From: Madurella fahalii
Taxonomy: Eukaryota; Ascomycota; Sordariomycetes; Sordariales
Assembly: GCA_029876055.1 (NCBI GenBank)
Contig: CM056875.1
Location: 5,233,001 to 5,297,000 of the forward strand
Direction of reading: 5' to 3'
DNA length: 64,000 bases
In this document: positions 11,494-22,317 of the stretch, one piece after another
How the letters are laid out: each line of letters opens with the position of its first letter
How positions within the stretch are numbered: position 1 is the first letter of the stretch
Made by a program: the position numbers and the translations under genes
Notes under the pieces: generated by a model
The model's database searches: none
Seen by the model: the letters and a program-made list of their open reading frames with translations, nothing else
Told to the model about the DNA's origin: nothing

Positions 11494-13308
11494 ATGTCAA
11501 CTGCCAACCCACTTGTGGCTGCTGCGACGGCGGCGGGTCGACCTGCGACGCCGGTAACAAACGGAACCGCAAATGCCCCATCGGCCGACGGAGCCCCGAG
11601 GAGCGGGCACGCCGCTCATCACCATGACAACCGCCCTGCCCCGGCCCCGCCTGCAACTGTGCCCGGTAAGAAGGTGAAACAGAAGAAGGCACCGGAGCCG
11701 ACCGAGGCATCCAAGCTCATTGCGCAGAGGATTACGCAGTTGGAGCTCGATGCTGCTGGGGAGAAGGACCAGGAAGCTGAGATTGGTGCGTGCTTAACCC
11801 CGGATTTCGATTGCTTGTAGCAGCCGCTGGAGAACGCCCGGAAACGGGTTTCGGCGGGGGGACTCTGCGTTTCTGGGAGTGGCGATCCGGCGTGTTGGTG
11901 TTTGTCTCGAGGCAAAACGTAGACATGCATTTTGTGAGATTGCCGCAGACGGATATGTCCGACTGACTTCAGGATACAGAGCGGGAGGTTAAAAAGGCAA
12001 ATAGGGAATTGCATAGCCAGACCTCGCGGATGAACGACATCCAGAAGATCGAGCACCTCACGAAACGATGTTCCGACTTGCTGTCCGAGATGAAGCGGCA
12101 CGAGCGCGAAAGTATTAAGAACAAAAAGCGCGGTGACCAGCTGCAGAAGGACAAGGACAACAGCAGGAATGAGCTGAACAAGACGACGTCGCTCAAGGAG
12201 AAGCTGGAGAAATTATGCCGGGAGCTCCAGAAGGAGAACAACAAGTTGAAGGTCTGCGCTCCTGTCGTGGCATTGGTTGTGCAGACCCGGTGTGCTGATG
12301 GACAGGGAATGGGCAGAACGAAAACAAAACTCTCTCCGACACTCAGCTTCGGAGCCAAAATACCTGGGACGAGCGATACTCGGGCCTTCTCAGACGAATG
12401 GACGACTACCAAGAAGAAAAGGATAACCCACGCAAGCAGGTCATCGATATGGAGGTGGAGGAAGTGTATGTCAGCCGTCCCGGTCTTTTGGAGTTCGCAT
12501 GCTCATGGTTGCCAGGTTTGCGCAGCGTTTCAAGTCCTTCATTGACCAGTACGAACTCCGGGAACTGCATTTCCACTCACAGATGCGCACCAAAGAACTT
12601 GAGGTACAATACAACCTGGCGCGGTACGAGCGCGAAAAGAAAAACTACGAGACGGAATTGGCGCGTTCGAGGCAGTTGAACGCCCAAGTGCAGACCTTTT
12701 CCAAGACGGAGACGGAGCTGAGACAGCAACTCAACGTCTATGTGGATAAGTTCAAACAGGTCGGTCTCGCGCCCCTTCAGCAGCCGAGCGCGCAGACTGA
12801 CGACCCGAAAAAGGTCGAGGATACTCTGAACAATAGTAACGACCTCTTCCTGACGTTCCGCAAAGAGATGGAGGACATGTCCAAGAAGTCAAAGCGTCTG
12901 GAGCGGGAGAATGAGACGCTCAAGCGGAAGCACGAGCAGGTGAACGGGAACATCATCAAGATGGCCGAGGAACGGAACAAGAACCTGGCCGAGATCGACG
13001 ACCTGAGGAAGAAGCTGGAGAAGCTGAACGGCATTATCAAGCAAATGCAGCAGCAGGGCCGGGGCATCCCGCAAGGGCTGACAGGCACTGTCGAGAATGG
13101 GTACGTGGAGGGGGATCTGGACGGCGACGAGAGCGAATATGAGGACGACGAGTACGACGAAGGCGAGGACGAGGAAGCGAGCGACGAGGTCGACGAGTAC
13201 GACGACGAGACCGAGGATGAGCTCCACCACCAGCAGCAGCCACAGCCGTACGGTCCCGAGCGACCGCCTCCCGTTCAGGCAGCAGTCACGACCAATGGCC
13301 ACCGTTAA
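11494..13308 (+). CDS. Taxilin-family coiled-coil protein
   Basis: Exons 11494-11785, 11980-12251, 12347-12465 and 12516-13308 join to an open frame of 491 residues, or 473 if the in-frame 54-nt stretch 12760-12813 is also spliced out. Removing it gives KFKQVEDTLNNSNDLFLTF, which reads like the uninterrupted taxilin sequence, and a CTGAC branch-like site precedes its AG. The core matches taxilins: KLCRELQKENNKLK, then FKSFIDQYELRE, then a long heptad coiled coil ending near QMQQQGR. An Ala/Pro-rich basic N-terminus with PGKKVKQKKAPEP precedes it, and a strongly acidic Asp/Glu tail follows. Animal taxilins bind syntaxins and nascent chains; the role in filamentous fungi is not well defined. 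The start was chosen as the ATG opening MSTANPLV, although the frame is open further upstream. Confidence 0.85.
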
Positions 13309-14507
13309 TGGAGATGGATTCCGCGATTGAGCGTTCCACAGTAGGTTAGGTACCCTTGGATAAGCCGAGTTGGGCGGAGAGCGCAACGCGCTGCCTCGGT
13401 ATGATACCCTGTACTGGACGCTGTAATTAGCGAGACATCCCTGTTCTAGCCGCGCAGGCTTGTAAATTCAATGCTCTCCCTGCTACATGGCGCCGGTTCG
13501 GTGGGAGTCGACTCGCACACCTTGCAACCGAAACATTTGTTTCTGTACGATTCTCTAAGGTGCCGCTCCGCAGTTAGCATAAGTTTGAGTGGACGCGCTT
13601 CGTATTGATTTAACTGGGATTGCCATCTGACTCAAGCTGCCCAGCTATGATATCATTGTCAGGAAGCATCGGCCATTGATGCTAGTAACGCGGATCCAAG
13701 CACTAAAGGGGGTTACTTTCTGCCCTTCTTCGATGCAGGGGCAACGCACAGGCACAGCGGAGCCTCCCCAGAAGGCCCAGACACCCCAGCACGCTATGCA
13801 TCAATCAGGACTTGCTAGCGTGGGCTTGTTGCGTCAATCCATCAATCTTGCGCAACCTCAACGCCCCAGCGGGCGCATCCCACGCATCCAACATTGAAAT
13901 GTGCAATGGAATAAGGCCAGCTGAAACAGCCTTCCGAAGGCTTTACGCCGTCGCCGATCTCTTAACCCCACACACCTCAAAAGCCCCGAAGCACCGAGTT
14001 CCGTTTTCGTTCCTGTGCATTTCACGTCAGCCACCTTTGCGGTGTACATACCGATGCGCCATCCCCGGTGTAGCCTCCCGCTACCATCTGTCTCGTTGCC
14101 GACGGCCTGCTGCGACAGAACCGTCGCAACTCGTCTCGTCTCGCTCCGTTGCCCGACTGCCACCAACCACTATCACCGCGATTCATACCGGTACCTAGGC
14201 CATTACGAAGCGTCTACCGACCGATTGATTCCAAGCCTGCTCCCTCGCTCAATTGACCCGCCCCCCCATCTGTCGATTGACCGATTGATGATTGATCGAA
14301 TGCCACCATCCTCACGCCCAACGCTCCCGCCACCTTCCCCACCAGGTCCATAACCCACCGCACAACCAACTCCCCCTACCAATCCCCTACGTGTACAAAG
14401 GGAAGGAAAAATAAAAAAGAAAAGAAAAGAATAAAAAGGGGGAGGGGAAGAGAACCAAGCAGAAGAATAAAGACAGAACGACAAAAAACGAGAGGGGGAG
14501 GAGAAAA
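13309..14507. promoter_or_regulatory. Intergenic with polypurine leader before the next gene
   Basis: The left part is the taxilin 3' flank. The last 120 nt before 14508 are almost purely A and G on the plus strand (about 14393-14507), with a C/T-rich block before it, so the leader of the downstream gene is probably a polypurine RNA. No coding sequence is recognised. Confidence 0.45.
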
Positions 14508-16007
14508 ATGGCCTTCATCCAAGACCCGCGCCTCCGCCAGCGGTGGAACCAGCTCTCGCACAACACGGAAGCCATCACGTCGGACGCGGCCGCCGGCATC
14601 TGGACCTTCGGCCACCGCTACGTGAACCCCTGCCTCGCGTCGCTCGCCAACGCCGTCGACTCGTGCACGAGCGTGTGCCTGGGCGACCGGGAGGAACGCG
14701 CGCGCCGGGCGCGGGAGCGGGACCGCGGCGCGCGCCGGACCCGGGCCGAGTACAGCTTTGACTTTTACGATGATTGGGAGGATGATTATGGCTATGGTTA
14801 TGACTATGGTTACGGGGGGGAATATGCGGGGATTGGGGGGCTGGGTGGAGGAGGTGGTGGTGGCGGCGGTTCTTCGTCGGGCGGAGGGGGCGGTGGTGGG
14901 CTGTTGGGGGCTGATTGGGATCGGCTGCTGGCTGGGACTGGAGGCGGGAGGGGGTACGGCAGGGGCGAGGTTGGGGGAGGGGATGTGGTGGACCAGCCGA
15001 GGAGGAAGAGGAGGATGAGTTACGGGACGAGGGGCCCCAGAAAGAGGGTTTCGGGGACGGAGGAGGAGGATGATCCAAATGTGATTCCCAGGACGGCGCC
15101 GTTGGGGTTCTTGGGGAGGTTGCCTTTTAAGATTGTGGGTTCGTTAAGGTATAAGCCGTCAGCGGCGAATCTAAAGGACCACCCTGGCGGTGGACTATCA
15201 CAGGGGCACCATGGGGACCGAGGTGGGGGAGGGGAAGAACGTGAGCCGTTGCTAGGGACGAGTGATGAGGAGGATCATATGAGGCGGAATAACCATCGAA
15301 AGAAGTCACCACCCCAGCAATCGAGGCCGAGGAGTGGTACCACCGAATCTGGGGACACGTCGAGCTCGTTCCGGTCGAGGGGGGATCTGTTTCCGAGCGA
15401 TGGGGAGGGAGAGGAAGATGCGGTACCGCTGGATGATGAGTTTACGGTAGCGCTGGAGAGGGTGGATGATCGGAGCAGTAATAAAACACGCAGCAGCAAA
15501 GGGAAGCGGCCGGCTGATAGGGACCGGGATAAGGGTCTCTCGAGGACGGTCTCGCGGACTACCCTGTCATCGACGCACACCCCGGATGAGGCCAAGAGCG
15601 ATACTAGCAGGGTAGTATCGCCTCCCCGGAGAGCCGACGATCCAGCGCCGGCTCCTTCGCTGGAGGATCTCCGGCAGGAAGAAGAGCGGGCCGAGCGAGA
15701 GGAGCATGAGGAAATTGAACGGAGGCGGAAGGCGGCATCGCAGTTGGCGCAGCAGCGTGGGCTGAGCAAGAATGAGCTGGCTGGCCCGCCGCAGATGTTC
15801 CGGGAGATCAAAGATGACTCCCTGGACCAAGAGCGGCAGGATCCTCCTGCTGAAGAACCGATTCCGATAAACAACAATACCGTAGCGGCTGAAGAAGATG
15901 GCCAACAAGTGGAGGAGATGAAGCCGCCGACTCCGACCATAATTGGGAATCGGACAACAGGCGACGAGAGCGGGTTCGTGCCTGCGCGGCTGCCTCACTT
16001 TGGATGA
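14508..16007 (+). CDS. Glycine-rich, charged fungal protein of unknown function
   Basis: This is a single-exon frame of 499 residues and I do not recognise the family. The first 80 residues look folded and most conserved: MAFIQDPRLRQRWNQ, GIWTFGHRYVNPCLASL and a cysteine pair near 53-57, then an Arg-rich run. After that comes FDFYDDWEDDYGYGYDYGYG, then a glycine tract with one serine island, an acidic and basic disordered middle, and a short amphipathic Glu/Arg helix around residues 385-415 (LEDLRQEEERAEREEHEE). The end carries KPPTPTIIGNRTTGDESGFVPARLPHFG, which may be a conserved short motif. There is no signal peptide or clear membrane segment. The ATG is the first in frame after the polypurine leader. 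Coding status rests on the long frame and GC-biased third positions. Confidence 0.75.
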   Translation: MAFIQDPRLRQRWNQLSHNTEAITSDAAAGIWTFGHRYVNPCLASLANAVDSCTSVCLGDREERARRARERDRGARRTRAEYSFDFYDDWEDDYGYGYDYGYGGEYAGIGGLGGGGGGGGGSSSGGGGGGGLLGADWDRLLAGTGGGRGYGRGEVGGGDVVDQPRRKRRMSYGTRGPRKRVSGTEEEDDPNVIPRTAPLGFLGRLPFKIVGSLRYKPSAANLKDHPGGGLSQGHHGDRGGGGEEREPLLGTSDEEDHMRRNNHRKKSPPQQSRPRSGTTESGDTSSSFRSRGDLFPSDGEGEEDAVPLDDEFTVALERVDDRSSNKTRSSKGKRPADRDRDKGLSRTVSRTTLSSTHTPDEAKSDTSRVVSPPRRADDPAPAPSLEDLRQEEERAEREEHEEIERRRKAASQLAQQRGLSKNELAGPPQMFREIKDDSLDQERQDPPAEEPIPINNNTVAAEEDGQQVEEMKPPTPTIIGNRTTGDESGFVPARLPHFG

Positions 16008-16841
16008 TTCGATGTCCAAGCTATACAGAGATAAGGATTAAGGACAGTTGTAACGACCATGTTATCAATGCTACAATTTATGACGACTTTACGAAGGTGA
16101 CCCGGCGTATTATCTCAATCCCCGAGAGAAACTAGGGAAACGAGCGTGGATTGGACATTCATCGGAAGGCAAGGGGGAGCAAGCGCGACACATCGCGCAG
16201 AGGGTTGATATCCCGGGCGTTGACCGTAGTGTCTAAAGGAAGACTTGGGTATGATAGACGGTTACATGATCACAACTGCGCCAAATTGGCTAGTCGTACA
16301 AATAAAAGGTCCCGCGCTCTGGTTAGACTGTTATAGGATATGATTCTCTAGGGGATGTTCGGCAACGTCCGCCGGTTACAAGAGGGCGGCATCGGAATTC
16401 GCAGGTCCCGGAATCCGGAGCCCAATGGTGACGTGCAGATGCCTCGGCTCGATCGGTGTCACGGTCCCCAACAGGGCATGGTTCCCCGCATCTTGGCATC
16501 TCCAAGTGCCAGTTCCCACGCTGCCCCGGGCTCAGCCTGTGGGGCGCGGGCGCCGCCTCCCGCCGCCATTTGATCCTTTCGGGGATGGCGGGCTTGCGAT
16601 CAGGACCACATGGAACGGCGTTGAGGTTTCCTTGTGCACTTACTAGTAATAGAATTGGTTGGTTTGAACAAATAAATTGGTCCCGGGGCCTCGTCCGTTG
16701 GGTTACCCTCTTTCAACATCGTTAGCTTCCTTTTTTGCTTTTTATCTTTCAAGGTCTGCTGAATCGGTATTACATCGTTCGTCCAACACCGACTCGGGAT
16801 CGCATTGCCATTCGTTTGACCTGCCCACCACCACCGCCACG
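16008..16841. promoter_or_regulatory. Intergenic, promoter of nitronate monooxygenase
   Basis: This lies between two plus-strand genes. A pyrimidine-rich leader with CCACCACCACCGCCACG directly precedes the downstream ATG. Nothing else is recognised. Confidence 0.5.
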
Positions 16842-17900
16842 ATGTCCTCGCTCGGCCCCATCACAACCCCACTCACCACCCTCCTCGGGATCCAACATCC
16901 CATCCTGCTCGCCGGCATGGCCCGCACCTCGGGCGGGCTTCTCGCCGCCGCCGTCTCCAACGCCGGCGGCCTCGGCGTCATCGGCGGCTTCATGTACACG
17001 CCGGACCAGCTGCGCGAGATCGTGGCCGAGTTGAAGGCACACCTGCGCGACCCGGGCCTGCCCTTCGGCATCGATCTCGCCCTGCCGCAGGTCGGCGGCA
17101 ACGCGCGCAAGACCAACCACGACTACACGGGCGGCAAGCTCGACGAGCTGATCGACATCACCATCGAGTCGGGCGCGAAGCTGTTCGTCAGCGCCGTGGG
17201 CGTGCCCCCCAAGCGCATCATCGACCGGCTGCACGCGGCGGGGATCCTAGTCATGAACATGGTCGGCCACCCCAAGCACGCCGTCAAGGCGCTCGATCTC
17301 GGGGTGGACATGGTCTGCGCGCAGGGCGGCGAGGGCGGCGGGCATACGGGCGATATCGCCAACAGCGTGCTGATCCCCGCTGTGGTGGACGTTGCGAGGC
17401 AGTACAAGCCGCCGATGCTCGGCGGGCAGACAGCGATCGTGGTGGCGGCAGGGGGCATCTGCAACGGGCGTGGCCTGGCGAGCTCGCTGATGCAGGGCGC
17501 GGCCGGCGTGTGGGTGGGCACGCGGTTCGTGGCCAGCGTCGAGGCCGGGTGCAGCGAACAGCACAAGGAGGCCGTGGTCGACTGCGGGTTCGAGGGGACC
17601 GAGCGGACGCTAGTATTGAGCGGGCGCCCGCTGCGGATGAAGACTAACGATTACATTCGCAAGTGGCACGCGCAGCCGCAAAAGATTCAGGAACTGTGCA
17701 GCAAGGGGGTTGTGCCGCTCGAGCATGACCTGGAGGAGGGCAACGAGATTGACCCGCCGCATCTGATGGGCCAAGTGGCTGGCGCCATTAAGAAGATCCA
17801 GCCGGCCGGGGAGATTGTCGCCGAGATGGTGACCGAGGCAGTGGACATGCTGAAGTTGGGGACGTCATATCTCAACGGGAACAGGGGGAGTAGGCTGTGA
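16842..17900 (+). CDS. Nitronate monooxygenase (2-nitropropane dioxygenase family)
   Basis: This FMN-dependent TIM-barrel enzyme oxidises nitronates such as propionate 3-nitronate. The single exon encodes 352 residues, a normal length. Family marks are QHPILLAGMARTSGG at the N-terminus, SNAGGLGVIGG, the flavin and phosphate-binding segment AQGGEGGGHTGDIANSVLIP, and AAGGICNGRGLASSLMQGAAGVWVGTRF. The frame is open upstream of 16842, but homologues start near ITTPLTTLLGIQHP, which supports this ATG. No targeting signal is obvious. The neighbour on its 3' side converges on it, with only about 250 nt between. The physiological substrate cannot be told from sequence; detoxification of nitro compounds is the usual suggestion. 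Confidence 0.9.
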   Translation: MSSLGPITTPLTTLLGIQHPILLAGMARTSGGLLAAAVSNAGGLGVIGGFMYTPDQLREIVAELKAHLRDPGLPFGIDLALPQVGGNARKTNHDYTGGKLDELIDITIESGAKLFVSAVGVPPKRIIDRLHAAGILVMNMVGHPKHAVKALDLGVDMVCAQGGEGGGHTGDIANSVLIPAVVDVARQYKPPMLGGQTAIVVAAGGICNGRGLASSLMQGAAGVWVGTRFVASVEAGCSEQHKEAVVDCGFEGTERTLVLSGRPLRMKTNDYIRKWHAQPQKIQELCSKGVVPLEHDLEEGNEIDPPHLMGQVAGAIKKIQPAGEIVAEMVTEAVDMLKLGTSYLNGNRGSRL

Positions 17901-18146
17901 TGGTGGTGTGATGCTTTACCGTGTATATTCTGGATACCATTCTAGGCTGATGTATCTAACTCGTGCAAACCAGTGCTGTATAATGATTATTCTCCTATCA
18001 CCCACCGAGCTACAACTTATCCCCGTAATGCCGCTAGAAATGCATTAAAAAGGAATCAGGCAACTAAACCATCATGACTATCAACCTCCTCAACAGTCTC
18101 ATAACAATCTCAACCAACCCCTTCCCTACCCCATCGCCGCAGACCC

Positions 18147-18379
18147 TCAGCTCCTCACCCGCCCACCCCCTGAACCGAAGTACACATACCTCCCCCTGCC
18201 CATCTCACACTGCCAATCAATCCAGTACTCCCAGTCCAGCCCAGCAACCCTAGGCACTCCGCCCTCGGCGAACACGACCGAGTCCACCACCGCCACATCC
18301 TCGGCCACTCCGCCCTCGAACAACAACCTCCTGACCTCCTTCCTCCGACCCCTCCTCCCCCCAGCACCAGCGCCAACGG

Positions 18380-18420
<41 letters not shown>

Positions 18421-18624
18421 AGAAGAGAGAAAACCACCGGCGCAGACGCGCTCCCTAGACAGAAATGCCGCGCTGCCTCTCTCAAGTCAGGTGTCTGCCT
18501 GAGCAGGCTGCGGCCCCTGCTCGACGAGAGGACGGCGTCCGACAGGCCGATGACGTCCCGCGCAAAGTCGACATAGATGATGCCCAATCCCTCGGCGGCC
18601 TCCGGACAGTAGCTGGTGGCTTCG

Positions 18625-18675
<51 letters not shown>

Positions 18676-19400
18676 TGTTGTTGTTGCTGTTGTTCTTCTG
18701 GGTGGTAGCCGTGACCCTGCGGTACGAAGCCCCGGCGGTAGTGTCTGAGCGCGACGGCGCGGGACTCAGAGTTGACGGAGAGGAGGGTTGGCGGCGGGGC
18801 GGAGCAGGTAAACATATTTCTGTGTAGGTTGGGTGTGTGTTTGCGGCTTGGCTTGGGAAATTTCGGCTTGGATGACTGCGGTTGGGCTTGGGACTGGGAA
18901 CGGCGGTGACGGGGAGAGTGACGGCGTCTGGGGCCTGGTTGTGTGGAAGTGGACGGGTTGGGGTGGCTGTGGCGTGGGAGCTGGAGCATCAAGAGCCGCG
19001 GGCCTGTTAGGGCTTCTGTCCATATCTGCTGGCGGAGTTCGGGCGGTAGACGGCTGAATTGAGGAAAGGTGGTTGGTGTGCCGGGCACAGGCGGGTTGAA
19101 TGGGGAGGAAATAGAGAGCAAGGCTGAAGCAGAGAGACAGGAACGTAGACGGCGCTCCTCGGCCAGCTCGACGAGTTCCTCTTGCTTCAAGCGAGCGTAG
19201 AGCTTGCAGCGCTCGCTGAACCAGCCGCAGAGGCTGCTGATCTTGATAAAGAGCCGGACGAGGTAGGGTTGGCTGGCTCCGTCATCTGGGTTCGAGCTGT
19301 ACGTGGCTGTGGCTGTGGCTGATGTCACGACGTTGCTCGCCATGTCAATGACTGGGTTCCACGAGGAGATGGTCGAGAGGCCCAGTCCCGGGTCCAGCAT
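18147..19400 (-). CDS. 2EXR-domain protein with polyglutamine and polyaspartate runs
   Basis: The single frame encodes 417 residues. Residues about 112-131 read FPQFSRLPPELRQQIW, the first motif of the fungal 2EXR domain (F..F..LPPELR..IW), and LLSVNSESRAVALRHY further on is the second conserved block. 2EXR proteins are numerous in filamentous fungi and mostly uncharacterised. A perfect-to-imperfect CAG/CAA repeat at 18627-18692 encodes about 22 glutamines, and a GAT repeat at 18381-18420 encodes about 13 aspartates. Both runs sit inside the domain region, between its conserved strands. Repeat length is likely variable between strains. A second ATG at codon 20 could also be the start. The C-terminal DWEYWIDWQ block looks like the end of the domain. 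Confidence 0.8.
18381..18420 (-). repeat. GAT trinucleotide repeat (polyAsp)
   Basis: About 13 perfect GAT units on the minus strand lie in the 2EXR gene and encode an aspartate run. In another frame the same DNA reads as polymethionine, which is a shadow. Confidence 0.9.
18627..18692 (-). repeat. CAG/CAA repeat (polyGln)
   Basis: About 22 glutamine codons on the minus strand. The gene-3' part is pure CAG, the gene-5' part is interrupted by CAA. The antisense reading as polyleucine is a shadow. Confidence 0.9.
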
Positions 19401-19786
19401 TTTGTTTGAGACGGATCGTGTTGTTGGTCAAAGAAAGGGTATAACGAGATGGACGTAGAGAAGGGGACCCAAGATATTACGATCCTAGATGCTCAGGGGG
19501 ATCACACAAGTACATATCCTAGGGGATGCAGTTTCGATAGAGTCACACTGGCAACGTCAACCCTGTCAACCTGACAGCGCCAACCGTAATGCTTCATCGA
19601 TGCATGCACCCTCCGGCGGTCCGGATTCAGCTACGGGGACATGGCAAGGAAGAGGGCAACTCCGTCCATGCTCCTGTGGCGGGGTACGAGAAACCCCTCT
19701 CCGTTTGGCAGCACTCTGGGCGGAAGGTTCTTCCAAGCGTGCGTATTTAGTAGTTCAACTTGCGACTAAGGAACCACCAAAGGCTC
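19401..19786. other. Intergenic, 2EXR gene promoter side
   Basis: This upstream flank of the 2EXR gene contains no recognisable coding sequence or repeat. Confidence 0.5.
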
Positions 19787-20666
19787 TCAAACGGGCTCAT
19801 TGATAAACCACCACAAACCTAAGTCAGTGGCATCGAATGGCCGGTCGTCCGGGAAGCCGGGGTGGAAGTGAGCGCTCTGCCCGATCCAAGGCCGGAGAGC
19901 CTCCTTCAATTCGAGTATGCACTCATGAACATGGATGGCCGGCCCGACGCCTGCTGCTGCGTTCGCCTGTTGCTGCTGCTCATCGAGGCGAGACTGAGTC
20001 TGGCTCAGAACTTCAAACCCGATTCTGCGGTCTTGCCTCACAAGTTGCGCCGCCGTTTCAGCGGCTGCCGCATTAGCGGCCATCGGGCGTAATAATGCAG
20101 CACGCAGGAGCACGAAGTTCGAGCGGCGAGACAAATCGGATGGGAAAATGCAGGCACTGGCCGTTTCCCTAGAGCGTACTACACCAGGGGGGATGGACGG
20201 TTTAGTAACTTTTCATATCCCTTCACACGGACGGACCGAATTGTGAAGGATTACTGTTCGCTGCTCTCGAGACAGAGCCAGGGGGGCTGGGAAAAGAGAG
20301 AAGAGGCTGCGTTTCTCCGTAAACAGGCACTTTCTCCGAGCCAGCATTGCGACACACCCAAAAAGAGTTGGTCAATCTCCTTGTATTCGTGGATTGGACG
20401 CTTCGGCACCCCGTATTGGGCGGACGCGGACACGCTTCGAGTCGTCTCGAAGCGAGGCAGCTACACAGCTCGCTGCAGCCGCAAAGAATATGCTTACCTG
20501 CACCGTGTCCCGGAACCAGAATCTGCCGACGCAGAATCTCCGGCGTAGGGACATGGCCCCGTCCGGCATTCCAATTCGTCTCGGGAAAGGTCGGGAGTCG
20601 CGTGGCCGCCCTTGGGTCAGCACCCCAGGATTTAGGGCTGGAGAGTATCATTGCATCCCTTTGCAT
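19787..20666 (-). CDS. Possible two-exon gene, function unknown
   Basis: I propose exons 20666-20498 and 20178-19787 (186 residues). The first exon starts with ATG, is protein-like (NWNAGRGHVPTPEILRR) and ends at a canonical GTAAGC donor. The second is preceded by a TACTAAAC branch-like box, a pyrimidine run and TAG, and opens VRSRETASACIFPSDLSRR, ending DLGLWWFINEPV. Phases match and the total is a multiple of three. The 319-nt intron is long for this window and may hide another exon. The start lies only 49 nt past the NAT3 stop, so the true 5' end could differ. A simpler alternative is a single ATG frame 20083-19787 (98 residues). I recognise no domain; a Gln/Ala-rich segment follows residue 110. 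Confidence 0.4.
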
Positions 20667-20714
20667 TCAGGGCGGCGGCCGCCGCAATGACGTCTTACGG
20701 TGGGCTCACACATC

Positions 20715-21350
20715 TCACCACACATCGCTGGGGTCAACCTCGTGCTTCTCGCCATCTTCCCTTATGTGCTCTCTCTTCACGTCCCTCTTCATCGATTTGC
20801 GCATGTCGTAAGCATCCTCGCTTGACAGGCTGGGGTCGCTCGAGTGGTCGCCGTAGTAGTCCTTGACCACCCGGAAGACGCTGTACCCCATGCTCTTGTA
20901 AAAGGCGATCGCCTTGTGATTCGTGGTGCGCACAAACAGGTCAACAAACCAGGCGTTGTTGGCGTCGGCGGCTGCTTCAAGCTGCTCTGTCAGCAGCTTG
21001 CCGATGCCGAGACGCCTGGCTTCCGGGGCAACCGTGACGGCTGTGATGTGGGCGTGCCACGGGAGGTAGTGCTCCGAGAACCGGTAGACGTCGGGCGAGG
21101 ACTCAAGCTTGCCCATGACTGCGGCGGCAGGTAGTCAGTCGGCTGCGCTGATTCAAGGCAGATAAGGCAACAGAAGCTTACTGTAGCCTATGATATTGCC
21201 GTGCTGGTCCTCGGCGACCTGGAAGAGGGAGGGCCATTTTGCATGGTACTGCAGGTAGAATCCGAGCTCATATGTCTCGGTGAAGGGGTCGAGGTTGCAT
21301 TTGGACAGCTTGTTGAGGTCGTCAGGCCTGAATCTACGGAAGTTCGCCAT
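20715..21350 (-). CDS. NAT3: N-terminal acetyltransferase B catalytic subunit
   Basis: NatB acetylates nascent proteins starting Met-Asp, Met-Glu, Met-Asn or Met-Gln at the ribosome, with the auxiliary subunit Mdm20. Exons 21350-21182 and 21118-20715 give 190 residues. Splicing the 63-nt intron restores IIGYIMGK. Family features in order: FRPDDLNKLSKCNLDPFTETY near the start (the NatB-specific substrate loop), the acetyl-CoA binding stretch VTVAPEARRLGIGKLL (RxxGxG), and VDLFVRTTNHKAIAFYKSMGYSVFRVVKDYY. The tail EDAYDMRKSMKRD is also conserved in Naa20. The protein is slightly longer than yeast Nat3 owing to a charged insert after DYY and an acidic tail. Confidence 0.93.
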
Positions 21351-22317
21351 TGTGCTGGGACGAGCGTCAAGTTGTGGTCGGGAAGCTTTTGCAGCCAAGG
21401 GCTTTGCCAGATTCAAGAGGGGCAGCAATTGATAGCCATCACTGTTGGCTTGCGATTGGCTGCTTGCGGGACCCTGCAGCTGCCCCTCGCAAAACATGCC
21501 CCTGACGCTCGCTCGGTACCTGACGAGAGAGTCGGGCTCAGATCGTTCCATCCCATATCCCGCTAGAAGGAATCACAAGACCTCCTTCATACTTGACCCA
21601 AGGCTCCACGATAAACCCTATGTATCGTGGAGTTGCATAGTACATGGGGCACCAACGAATTTCGGGAAACGCCCAACGTTATTCAGTTAACCAGTAAGTA
21701 GCCCCTGTCACCTCTGGTCCTGCAATCCTACAGCCCTGCTCCGGGCCCCCCCCCCCCCTCCCCTGGCACCGCCGTTACACGAGCATTCTCCCAGAATGCG
21801 TCTGCCATTAAAAATAAAATAAACTGCGGCCTGACAGATAGTTGGGAGAGACATCGAAACACTCCCTTGGCCTCTCACCACAATGTTTTGCCGACGCGAC
21901 AGACGGCGGCAGCACGATCTTCCCCTGCCTCGCTAACCATTGAAACAAGCCAGGGCCGACCTCTGACATCAGCCATATTTTTTTTTTCTCCCCTAGCATA
22001 ACAGGCCCGCCTGTTTCATTGGATCCTCGCAGGGAGTGAGCGGACTATAGACCGAGCGTTCTGCTATAACCGTTGATTTGTCGACTTTGCTTCTCCCCGC
22101 GACCGAAGAAGGGCTAGGCCATCCCTGCCCACGCGATACCCGCAGTAACCACAAAATAATCCAAACAACATCTTTGTCGCGGGGGATAGAAGACTCGGAC
22201 AACGCAAAGAGCGCTTCAGCCACTAGCGCGCGATTACGGGATAGCATTCCCTCCCTCCAGACCAAACAGAACAGACAAGCAAGCGAACATAAACAGACAA
22301 CAACAACAACAACAGCA
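21351..22317. promoter_or_regulatory. Divergent promoter between NAT3 and the next orphan
   Basis: The genes point away from each other. A run of 14 C residues with flanking C/T lies at about 21747-21761. The last 40 nt before the right-hand ATG are CAA-rich, a common fungal leader composition. No gene is recognised. Confidence 0.5.

Noticed and set aside
18465..18827. A leucine-rich frame on the plus strand
   Set aside because: It is the antisense of the CAG repeat in the 2EXR gene; the minus-strand frame is longer and has the domain motif.
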